Assembly: GCF_007741535.1 (NCBI RefSeq)
Contig: NZ_CP036525.1
Span: 5,022,001-5,086,000, forward strand
Source: Rubripirellula lacrimiformis
GTDB taxonomy: Bacteria > Planctomycetota > Planctomycetia > Pirellulales > Pirellulaceae
Reading direction: 5' to 3'
DNA: 64,000 nucleotides
Shown: positions 28,358 through 36,145 of the stretch, piece after piece
Layout: the number at the start of each line of letters is the position of its first letter
How positions within the stretch are numbered: the first letter of the stretch is position 1
Program-made: the position numbers and the translations under genes
Notes under the pieces: generated by a model
Databases searched by the model: none
Told to the model about the DNA's origin: nothing
Seen by the model: the letters and a program-made list of their open reading frames with translations, nothing else

Positions 28358-29461
28358 ATGTCTAGCCAACCTCTTGTGGAATCCCCGACCGGCCCCGCCA
28401 TGGACGCATTGTGCGAATCGCTACGCGACGCAGCGCCGCGGTGGCATGGCGTGAATGATTGGCCGGGTGAATCTCTGCGTCGGTGTGGCCAGTCGGGCGT
28501 GTACCGTTGGTTTCTGCCCCGGCATGCTGGGGGAATGGAATGGTCGGATACCGATCAAACGCGCGGTTATCTGCGACTAGCCGAAGCCGACCTGACCACC
28601 ACATTCATCATTACGCAGTACATGGGTGCGATTCGCCGCATCGTCAGCAGCGGTAACCAATCGATCATGGATCGATATGTCGAATCGCTGTCGTCCGGCA
28701 AACAATTTGGCACCGTCGGGATCAGCCACCTGACCACCAGCCGTCGGCACCTGGCCAAACCCGTGCTGATGGCTACCGAAACCAAAGACGGATTTCGATT
28801 GGACGGAATGTCGCCGTGGGTCACCGGAGCTCCGCATGCGGACGTGTACGTCATCGGGGCCACCCTGGATGACGGACGTCAGATTCTTGCTGCGGTACCG
28901 TCCGATTTGCCGGGAGTGGTTTCCGGAGCGGGAACAGAATTGATTGCGTTGTCGGCCAGTTGCACCGATCAAGTTCGTTTCGATGGGGTGTTGATTGATC
29001 ACGCATCCCTATTGGCCGGGCCCGAAGACAACGTGATGACCGGCGGCAGCGGTGCGCGAACCGGCGGGCTTCAGACTTCGACCTTGGCGGTTGGGCTAGC
29101 GCGAGCGGCAGGAAACTATCTGGCATCCGAATCCGATCAACGACCGGACCTGCGCGAAGCGAGCGATGAGTTGACCAAGGACATTGATCAGTTGGAGGCA
29201 TCGCTGCTTCGCGTCGGTCGGGAGGGTGATTCATCGGAAGGATGCGATCCATCGGAAATTCGTGGCCAGGCCAATCGACTGGTGCTGCGGACCACTCAAG
29301 CCGCGTTGACCGCCGCCAAGGGGGCCGGTTTTGTGCAGGGTCACTTAGTCGGCCGATTGTGCCAGCAAGCGCTGTTCTTTCTTGTCTGGAGCTGTCCAGC
29401 GCCGGTCGCCCAGTCGCATCTGTGTGAACTAGCGTTTGGAAGCGACCATCGAAGCGATTAA
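28358..29461 (+). CDS. Acyl-CoA dehydrogenase-family protein
   Basis: 367 residues. The ACAD fold is visible: helical N-terminal domain with LAEADLTTTFIITQYMGAIRRI, middle beta domain FGTVGISHLTTSRRH and FRLDGMSPWVTGAPHADVYVIGA (the flavin-contacting WxTxA-type strand, here PWVTGAPHAD), and a C-terminal helical bundle. The usual catalytic Glu motif near the C-terminus (YEG-type) is not seen; the equivalent end reads SCPAPVAQSHLCELAFG. It could therefore be a FAD/FMN monooxygenase or an oxidase of the ACAD fold rather than a dehydrogenase. Divergent from the glycosyltransferase gene with 196 bases between; no partner electron-transfer genes are near. Confidence 0.8.
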   Translation: MSSQPLVESPTGPAMDALCESLRDAAPRWHGVNDWPGESLRRCGQSGVYRWFLPRHAGGMEWSDTDQTRGYLRLAEADLTTTFIITQYMGAIRRIVSSGNQSIMDRYVESLSSGKQFGTVGISHLTTSRRHLAKPVLMATETKDGFRLDGMSPWVTGAPHADVYVIGATLDDGRQILAAVPSDLPGVVSGAGTELIALSASCTDQVRFDGVLIDHASLLAGPEDNVMTGGSGARTGGLQTSTLAVGLARAAGNYLASESDQRPDLREASDELTKDIDQLEASLLRVGREGDSSEGCDPSEIRGQANRLVLRTTQAALTAAKGAGFVQGHLVGRLCQQALFFLVWSCPAPVAQSHLCELAFGSDHRSD

Positions 29462-29539
29462 GCAACGAGCGATCAAGAATTGTCGTTTCTTTCTTCCCCC
29501 CTCTCTCTAACTCCCTCCCTGAATGAGCATTTTCTTCGT

Positions 29540-29643
29540 GCTGGCATCTTCGGATGCGGCCACATGCGAAGATGCCAGCGAGCGTGCGCCCGAGTTTCTG
29601 GCAGCGGAACACACCCAGGAAGGATGGGTGGTTCCGCTGCCAG
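29540..29643. terminator. Two long perfect hairpins between convergent genes
   Basis: Hairpin one: 13-base arms at 29540-29552 (GCTGGCATCTTCG) and 29567-29579, with a 14-base spacer that itself has three pairable bases. Hairpin two: 13-base arms at 29598-29610 (CTGGCAGCGGAAC) and 29631-29643, extended by ACCC/GGGT pairing. Both fall in the 204-base space (29462-29665) between the end of the ACAD-like gene and the end of the minus-strand 1041-residue gene. Position suits bidirectional termination; no clear U-run follows either, so intrinsic termination is only a guess. Confidence 0.6.
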
Positions 29644-29665
29644 CCGCGGAATAGACGGCAAGACT

Positions 29666-32600
29666 TTAGTTCTTTAACCATGCGACCCGCGGTGCATTCT
29701 CTTCACTCAGGGCGATCGCAACCCACCCGCCACGCAGTTCCAACTGGCTGACGGCCAACCCCTTCATCGCCGGATGCTGGGTTAGTACCGGTAGTGTCAG
29801 CGGCAACGGTCGGCTAGCCGCAAGCACTTTGTTGAAAATCGCTCGCACTGGCAATCGCTCTCGCATCGACATTCCAGGTCCACTGATTCGCAGATGGCCA
29901 TCACGAACCAGCGAAGCATCCAATCCGTCTACCTGCGGAATGTAGGCCGCACGGACGATGAACTGGGTCAGATCCACTCGCGTCCCTTGGCTCAACCGCA
30001 CGATCCGCATCGTCACCCACAACTTGCCATCTTCGATTTCGACTGTGATTGGTCGAGTTCGTGCAAATTGGATCGTGACGCCTTCGGGCATATCCTCGGG
30101 CATCGAGAATTCTTTGCCGAACATTCCGGCACCATGGGCGATGACGTCTTCGATCGGCATCGGTTGATCACGTGGTACCAACTGTTCCAGCGTGTTGTTG
30201 ATGGCCGACTGGTGAACCTGCAGGCTCATCAAACTGGACTTCGGTGCCCGAGGTCGCGGGGTGAACGCAGCAAGTTGCCAATCCCCAGCCAATCGATAAC
30301 GTGCCAACAGTCGATCGTTGGTGGTTTGCATATCGATCACTTGCGGATCCAACTTCAGTTTGCCGAGCGGCCCCAGCACCAAATTGGACAGTTGGTCCGT
30401 TGCAGAGGACACTTGTTCGTCCAAGCGTCCCTGCATCTCTGACGCAACTTCCTGTTTGATCTTGCTGCTAGCCATACGGTTCGAAATCGGTGCCATCTCG
30501 TCATACCGGCTCTCGGCAATGCTGCGGACCAAGGATCCCACCAATGGCCAGCGATCGTAGTCCGATCGAATGCCACGAAGCTTCATCCGTCCGTCGACGT
30601 CCACGTTCACATCGCCAGTGGCGATGCCGTTGCGTGACACGACGATCGGTGTCGCTGCGACAAATCGCGATGAACCAGTCGTATCAACCGCAACCGGACC
30701 ACTGAAACCCGTCGATCGGGTGCTGACATGCCCCAACGTGCTAAGACGCAGCATCCATCGATCCGGTGATGGGGTCAGCGAGATCGCTAGATCGCTGTTG
30801 ATCTGGCTGACTCCGCGGATACGGTTGCCCATCATGGTCGTGTTGACCGGCACATTTTGGGGATCGATCGACGGCAACATACGGTTCAGCATGTCTTCGC
30901 TGATCGCCATTCGCACGTTGGCGTTTCGATAGTAGGCCCCCAACGATTTTGCGATCGCGACGGCGGAATCATTCTCGGCAAACCGAAGCGTTTGCACAGC
31001 GTCGGCAATATCGATCGCGGCCAAATCGATCGCGTCGGTTTCTTGGCGTTCGATTTGTGCCAACAGATCCGCATAGTCCACGGCGCCACGAGCCCAGGGC
31101 CGAACCGTGTTGGCCAACTGGTTTACCGAATCACGATCCAACCATTGCAAATGTCCCTCTTGCAGTGCATGCCAGCTGAGTCGGGACAACAGTCGCTGGG
31201 CCACGATCGAACGTTCTTCGCGTTTGGCGACGTCACGATGGGTTGCCGTGGCAGCCTTTTCGATTTCGTCCAACAACAGGTACGAAGCCCAACCTTCGAC
31301 GTCACCGGTTTCATGGAGGTCGGCTCGCACCGCCTCGATCGCCGCAACCACTTCGTCGATCACGACCAACAGCGATGCCGATCCATCGATCTGGTCGGTC
31401 ACCATCCAAGTCGGCTGACTATCGCGAGTCACCGCCCATACCGGTTGCCAGACCTGGACACGGCGCGTCAGCCCATGAACGGCTCGCAGCCAATCCACTT
31501 GGGATTCACGATCTTCCAGGGCCTCGGCCGCCGCCTCGCCCTCGATCGCCAATTTGCCCAAGTCGCCGATCAGATCGCCAGCCCGTTGATCGCCCAGACG
31601 CGGCAGCGATCGAAGCGTTGCCAATTTGCTGGCGACGTCCTCTGACCACTGATGGATGGCGGGGTCGTTGGCTTGGTTGGCCAAGGCCGCCAATTGCGCG
31701 TCCAACTGCGTCGTCACAGGCCATCCGGCTGGCCAATCACTTGCCGATCGTTTGCTGACCGTGTGGCTGGGCAGATTCAATCGGATCTGCGGCAGGTCCG
31801 TCACGAACGACTCGGTGTCGCCGTTGGTGACAGTTTCCAGGACCGGTTGTTCGACCCGAACTGGCTTGGCCAACGCCCGATTCGATTCCGGCAAACTGGA
31901 CGGTCGCCGGGCTGGCTTCAGCTCGAAAACGTTCGGATCCGAGTCGTCGTTCTTTGCGACGTTGGATCCCGAGTCCTGCTGTGCACGTGCCTGGGCTGGC
32001 GAAATCAACGCGATCGTTTCTTGGTCAATCACCAAGTCATCGCTGGCATCCAAATCACGGCGTGGAACCACCTGCAGGACACGACTGCGATTGCGCAGAC
32101 TTTGCAGCGTTCGATGATTCAGCGGGACGTCGGCAATGATGCAAGTCCCGTCGGCCAAATCCTGTGCCGCCGATTGATCCTGATGCAACTGCAACGCCAA
32201 CCCAGCCAATTCAAATTGCTCGGACCGAACGGGTGCAAGCAGCGGCGTCGGATTGTCCTGTCCGAAAGCCTCGGCCACTCGCTGCGGTAGCCGCACGCCG
32301 CGTGACCCATGCTCGTCACGATCGGTGACGGGATGCGTCGACGCCAATTCGAACACGCCATTGGACCAATCCACAGGGCGGGAGTACGCCGTGGTGGTGG
32401 CGTTCGTTACGGCGCCCGACGTCGCGGCTTTGGACGTGGCCGGAGCCAGACGCGCCAGCGCTGCCAGGTTGGTGCTCGACAGGTCCCGCTGCGAATGTCT
32501 CGACCCGATCGATCCATGTCGATCGTGCGAGAAGCTATTCGGCACCGGCACCGTCCATTCGGCGCCCGGCACCGGTTCGGTGGACCTCCGGAACCTGGAC

Positions 32601-32791
32601 GACGTCGTCGGCTGCCCCGAGTCGAAGGAAAGGGAATTCAGTGCCAACGCAACCGGGCGTTCGATCGATGCAATCATCGACGAGGTATCCGACAGACTGG
32701 GCAACTGGGTACCCATCCACGATACAGCCGTGATCGTCGCAGACGCGGCGGCAGGCCACAGCAACAGGGTTCGTTTGACTTCCTTGCGCAT
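29666..32791 (-). CDS. Large secreted protein of unknown function
   Basis: 1041 residues from ATG 32789-32791 (MRKEVKRTLLLWPAAASATITA, an export signal with basic N-terminus); the frame extends to 32854 but adds an unlikely preface. Residues ~40-340 are polar, Ser/Arg/Asp-rich and probably disordered. Residues ~340-640 are helical (LAALANQANDPAIHQW, WASYLLLDEIEKAATATHRDVAKREER). Residues ~650-1041 are beta-rich with alternating hydrophobics: VNTTMMGNRIRGVSQINSDLAISLTPS, GDVNVDVDGRMKLRGIRSDYDRWPLVGSLVRSIAESRYDE, IRVTLTQFIVRAAYIPQVDGLD-like repeats. The last part could be a lipid-binding or beta-sandwich fold, but I recognise no family. Probably periplasmic. Confidence 0.75.
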   Translation of the reverse strand: MRKEVKRTLLLWPAAASATITAVSWMGTQLPSLSDTSSMIASIERPVALALNSLSFDSGQPTTSSRFRRSTEPVPGAEWTVPVPNSFSHDRHGSIGSRHSQRDLSSTNLAALARLAPATSKAATSGAVTNATTTAYSRPVDWSNGVFELASTHPVTDRDEHGSRGVRLPQRVAEAFGQDNPTPLLAPVRSEQFELAGLALQLHQDQSAAQDLADGTCIIADVPLNHRTLQSLRNRSRVLQVVPRRDLDASDDLVIDQETIALISPAQARAQQDSGSNVAKNDDSDPNVFELKPARRPSSLPESNRALAKPVRVEQPVLETVTNGDTESFVTDLPQIRLNLPSHTVSKRSASDWPAGWPVTTQLDAQLAALANQANDPAIHQWSEDVASKLATLRSLPRLGDQRAGDLIGDLGKLAIEGEAAAEALEDRESQVDWLRAVHGLTRRVQVWQPVWAVTRDSQPTWMVTDQIDGSASLLVVIDEVVAAIEAVRADLHETGDVEGWASYLLLDEIEKAATATHRDVAKREERSIVAQRLLSRLSWHALQEGHLQWLDRDSVNQLANTVRPWARGAVDYADLLAQIERQETDAIDLAAIDIADAVQTLRFAENDSAVAIAKSLGAYYRNANVRMAISEDMLNRMLPSIDPQNVPVNTTMMGNRIRGVSQINSDLAISLTPSPDRWMLRLSTLGHVSTRSTGFSGPVAVDTTGSSRFVAATPIVVSRNGIATGDVNVDVDGRMKLRGIRSDYDRWPLVGSLVRSIAESRYDEMAPISNRMASSKIKQEVASEMQGRLDEQVSSATDQLSNLVLGPLGKLKLDPQVIDMQTTNDRLLARYRLAGDWQLAAFTPRPRAPKSSLMSLQVHQSAINNTLEQLVPRDQPMPIEDVIAHGAGMFGKEFSMPEDMPEGVTIQFARTRPITVEIEDGKLWVTMRIVRLSQGTRVDLTQFIVRAAYIPQVDGLDASLVRDGHLRISGPGMSMRERLPVRAIFNKVLAASRPLPLTLPVLTQHPAMKGLAVSQLELRGGWVAIALSEENAPRVAWLKN

Positions 32792-33116
32792 CCCTAGGTC
32801 TCTTCCTAACAGGGTGATAAGACAGCCGCAGCGAAATCGGTCCCTCCGATCCATGCCACGGTCGCGTACAAGTCCAATCGACCAATCACGGAGACAGATC
32901 TACAGTCCCCTGCCGTCTTCCCCCAAACCAAACAGGCAACGGAATCCGGATAGTCGGTGCAATCGGAATGGACTGGGCAATCCAACCGGTTGCATCGCCC
33001 AAACACCGTGAAAACGCGACTGCAAGGATGAATGACGCTAGCGGTCGGGGCATCAACATCCGTCTTGCGCGTGCCCAACATTCGGATTCCCATTCGCGCC
33101 TTCCCCTTTCCCAATT

Positions 33117-34082
33117 ATGCTTTCGCCCATGAACACGCCAAATATCGAAAAGGTTTACATCGCTGGGCACCGCGGAATGGTGGGCTCGGCCCTCTGTCGT
33201 CGGCTTGCCGGTACCAACACCGATGTGGTGACGGCCAGCCGAAACGAACTGGACCTGTGCGATCCTGCGGCGACGGCTGACTTTTTCCGAACTCACCGCC
33301 CCGATGCGGTCATCTTTGCCGCCGCCAAGGTCGGTGGAATCGTCGCCAACAACACGTATCCCGTTGAATTCCTGTCGCAGAACGTCGCAATGGCGATGTC
33401 GGCGATCAACGCTGCCTACCAAGCCGGAGTCAAACGATTCCTCTTCCTTGGCAGCACCTGCATCTACCCGCGGGATTGCCCACAACCGATCCGCGAGGAA
33501 TCGTTGTTGACCGGACCGCTGGAACCCACCAACGAAGCCTACGCGTTGGCCAAGATCGCCGGCTTGAAACTTTGCCAGTACTACCGCCGCCAACACGGCG
33601 TGATGTTCCATAGTGCGATGCCGACAAATTTGTACGGTCCCGGCGACAACTATCACCCCGAACACAGCCACGTTCTACCGGCTTTGATCCGGCGATTTCA
33701 CGAGGCCAAGATGGACGCGCTTCCGTCCGTGACCATCTGGGGAACCGGATCGCCACGTCGCGAGTTTCTGTATGTCGACGACTTGGCCGACGCTCTGGTC
33801 CATCTGTGCACGATCGCCGATCCACCGGACTGGGTGAACGTCGGCACCGGAGTGGACCAAACCATTCTAGAAGTCGCCCGCCAGGTTGCTGGAACGGTTG
33901 GCTACCAAGGCGAAATCCTGACCGACCCACAGCGTCCCGATGGAACCCCGATCAAGTGCACCGATGTGTCGCGACTTCACGCGACCGATTGGAAACATCA
34001 GGTATCGTTAGCAGACGGCTTGAAGAGGACCTACGAAAGCTTCCTCAGCGAAACCGGCGCCGGCAACCTGCGTTCGGTTTAA
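33117..34082 (+). CDS. fcl: GDP-L-fucose synthase
   Basis: 321 residues. It converts GDP-4-keto-6-deoxy-mannose to GDP-L-fucose (3,5-epimerisation then NADPH reduction). The Rossmann motif is [47 protein letters not shown] and the YxxxK pair [10 protein letters not shown] are diagnostic of GER/Fcl. [11 protein letters not shown] and [19 protein letters not shown] complete the family signature. Start: ATG 33117 or ATG 33129 ([14 protein letters not shown]); the second puts the first strand at the usual distance. gmd follows 116 bases downstream, reversing the common gmd-fcl order. The space 32792-33116 upstream (325 bases) has no feature I can name. Confidence 0.95.
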   Translation: MLSPMNTPNIEKVYIAGHRGMVGSALCRRLAGTNTDVVTASRNELDLCDPAATADFFRTHRPDAVIFAAAKVGGIVANNTYPVEFLSQNVAMAMSAINAAYQAGVKRFLFLGSTCIYPRDCPQPIREESLLTGPLEPTNEAYALAKIAGLKLCQYYRRQHGVMFHSAMPTNLYGPGDNYHPEHSHVLPALIRRFHEAKMDALPSVTIWGTGSPRREFLYVDDLADALVHLCTIADPPDWVNVGTGVDQTILEVARQVAGTVGYQGEILTDPQRPDGTPIKCTDVSRLHATDWKHQVSLADGLKRTYESFLSETGAGNLRSV

Positions 34083-34198
34083 CGAACGGGAATAACGGCA
34101 CGCATCACGCGGTGGCGATTCCATCGGATCCGCTGTCACCTTCCCACCACACCCCTCGTCCATTTTCCCCTTATCCGCCCAGAACGGCTTTTCATCCC

Positions 34199-35215
34199 AT
34201 GACCAAATCAGCATTAATCACTGGTATTACCGGCCAAGACGGCAGTTACCTGACGGAACTGTTGCTCGAAAAAGGCTACAACGTTCACGGGCTGGTTCGT
34301 CGTAGCAGCACGTTCACGACGGGACGGATCGACCACCTTTACCAAGACGTTCACACCGAATCGCGATTGCGACTCCACTACGGTGACCTGACCGACGGCC
34401 AAGCACTGACCAACTTGGTTTTGGAAATTCAACCCGACGAAATTTACAACTTGGGTGCCCAAAGCCACGTGCGCGTGTCGTACGACCAACCGGTGTACAC
34501 GTTGCAAACCGTTGGTGTCGGGGCGCTCAACGTTCTGGAAGCAGCAAGACTGTTGAACAAAACTAAAACGGTTCGTGTTTACCAGGCCAGCAGCAGCGAG
34601 ATGTTTGGCGAAGTTCTGGAGACGCCTCAGAAGGAAACCACACCGTTCAACCCGCAGTCGCCCTATGCGTGTGCCAAGGTTTACGCGTACCACCAAACGG
34701 TGAACTATCGCCGCGGCTATGACATGTTCGCCAGCAACGGGATCCTGTTCAACCATGAATCGGAACGCCGCGGCGAAACCTTCGTGACTCGCAAGATCAC
34801 TCGCGCCGCTGGCCGCATCAAAGCCGGCCTGCAACAGAAACTGTACCTGGGCAATCTGGACGCCAAACGCGACTGGGGCTACGCCAAGGACTACGTCGAG
34901 GGGATGTGGCGGATCCTGCAACACGACGAAGCGGACGACTTTGTGCTGGCCACCGGGCGAACCGAATCGGTGCGTGATTTCTGCAAACTGGTGTTCGAGC
35001 AGCTAGACCTGAATTACGAAGAATACGTCGAAATCGATCCTCGTTATTTCCGCCCTGCGGAAGTCGACCTGTTGCTCGGTGACGCTTCGAAAGCCAAAGA
35101 AAAACTAGGCTGGACCGCCACCACCGATCTGGAACAACTGGCCCGGATCATGACGCAGCACGATTACGAACTGGCCCAACGCGAATCGCATGCGAAGAGC
35201 TTCGTGCCTAGCTGA
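34199..35215 (+). CDS. gmd: GDP-mannose 4,6-dehydratase
   Basis: 338 residues from ATG 34199; the open frame reaches back to 33806 but overlaps fcl and is not family-like. It dehydrates GDP-D-mannose to GDP-4-keto-6-deoxy-D-mannose, the substrate of Fcl. NADP-binding [50 protein letters not shown], YxxxK in [18 protein letters not shown], and [21 protein letters not shown] are all present. With fcl it gives complete GDP-L-fucose synthesis from GDP-mannose, probably for fucosylated surface polymer. Confidence 0.97.
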   Translation: MTKSALITGITGQDGSYLTELLLEKGYNVHGLVRRSSTFTTGRIDHLYQDVHTESRLRLHYGDLTDGQALTNLVLEIQPDEIYNLGAQSHVRVSYDQPVYTLQTVGVGALNVLEAARLLNKTKTVRVYQASSSEMFGEVLETPQKETTPFNPQSPYACAKVYAYHQTVNYRRGYDMFASNGILFNHESERRGETFVTRKITRAAGRIKAGLQQKLYLGNLDAKRDWGYAKDYVEGMWRILQHDEADDFVLATGRTESVRDFCKLVFEQLDLNYEEYVEIDPRYFRPAEVDLLLGDASKAKEKLGWTATTDLEQLARIMTQHDYELAQRESHAKSFVPS

Positions 35216-35354
35216 TCGACCAACGTCCGCCACCCCACACTGTGTCGGTGGCGACCGCCCCCGCTCGACTTAGTCACCACGACGGGCCACAATCGACCCA
35301 AACCGTCGTGTTGGTGACGGAAGACGACATGCGAGACGATCCTTCGGAGAGATG

Positions 35355-35708
35355 ATGGTAAAGAGGAAAAAGGCCGCTGCAACGTTTGAGCACGTCGAAC
35401 CGATCGGCGATCGAGTGCTGGTGCGAAAAGACGAGCCCAAACGAGAAACCCGCGGCGGCATTGCGCTGCCCGATGCGGCTGAGATCCCCACGATCACCGG
35501 ACGGATCGTCACGATCAGCGCGGTTGTCGAGAACGACGAAGAACTGCCGCTTCGCCAATACGACAAGATCTTGTTCCACCCCAAGAACGCGATCCCCGTC
35601 GATTTGGAACACGATAACCAACTGTTCGTGGTCCCCGTGGACGATATCGTCGCGGTTTTCCGCCGCTCGACGAGCCCCGAAGTGGTCGAAGAAGCCGACG
35701 ACGATTGA
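35355..35708 (+). CDS. groES: Co-chaperonin GroES (Cpn10), standalone
   Basis: 117 residues from the second of two adjacent ATGs (35352 and 35355); GGAGAG at 35346-35351 gives better spacing to the latter. The Cpn10 fold is clear: FEHVEPIGDRVLVRKDEPKRETRGGIALPDAA, with the mobile loop region ETRGGIALP, and GRIVTISAVVENDEELPLRQYDKILFHPKNAIPVD. An acidic tail (EVVEEADDD) ends it. The mobile-loop segment normally binds GroEL; no GroEL gene is adjacent. Planctomycetes often have several groES/groEL copies, so it may be an accessory copy. Confidence 0.92.
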   Translation: MVKRKKAAATFEHVEPIGDRVLVRKDEPKRETRGGIALPDAAEIPTITGRIVTISAVVENDEELPLRQYDKILFHPKNAIPVDLEHDNQLFVVPVDDIVAVFRRSTSPEVVEEADDD

Positions 35709-35762
35709 TCCGGGGCCCTGCTTGCCCCCCCGGCATTCTTAGGCCGGACGGTATCACTAGGC

Positions 35763-35784
35763 CTCGATCGGGCTTGCGATCGAG
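35763..35784. terminator. Hairpin downstream of groES
   Basis: Eight-base perfect arms CTCGATCG (35763-35770) and CGATCGAG (35777-35784) around a six-base loop, 55 bases after the groES stop. No U-run follows on the plus strand. It also lies just past the end of the doubtful minus-strand ORF at 35802-36092, so it may terminate from either side. Confidence 0.45.
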
Positions 35785-35801
35785 CGTGCCGGGTGACAGA
35801 A

Positions 35802-36092
35802 TTACACTGGTTCAGCGAAGTCCATTCGGGCAGTGGATGACGCATCGCTGAAACGTTTGACATCGGTTCGATACTTCGGAAACAGGGGCAAACCAGTTTC
35901 CGCAGCAGCGATCGCGTCATGATTTTGGGGCACATCCATGATCAGGACGCATCCACCATCAGCGCGTGCCACGATCAGGCCGGCCGTCTTTCTGATTCGT
36001 GGCCCCCGTTTTGCACTGGAACGTCTGGTAGCAGTGGCGTCCGCTGCGAATTGCAGCAGAAGCGATCGCTTGGGATGTTTCTCTGAACCCAC
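35802..36092 (-). CDS. Hypothetical 96-residue protein
   Basis: Starts at GTG 36090-36092 (V-GSEKHPKRSLLLQF...). No family recognised. The middle portion looks like real protein (RIRKTAGLIVARADGGCVLIMDVPQNHDAIAAAETGLPLFP): alternating hydrophobic residues then an Asp/Ala-rich helix. It lies in the 440-base space between groES and the metalloprotease gene, which otherwise has only the hairpin at 35763. No ribosome site is evident, so it may be spurious. Confidence 0.35.
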   Translation of the reverse strand: MGSEKHPKRSLLLQFAADATATRRSSAKRGPRIRKTAGLIVARADGGCVLIMDVPQNHDAIAAAETGLPLFPKYRTDVKRFSDASSTARMDFAEPV

Positions 36093-36145
36093 GCTGCCGT
36101 CGGACTGATACCTAGCCCTCCCTCATCTCAACCAGTGGGCAATGC

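Noticed and set aside
33806-34198. N-terminal extension of gmd
   Set aside because: It would overlap fcl, and family similarity begins exactly at ATG 34199.
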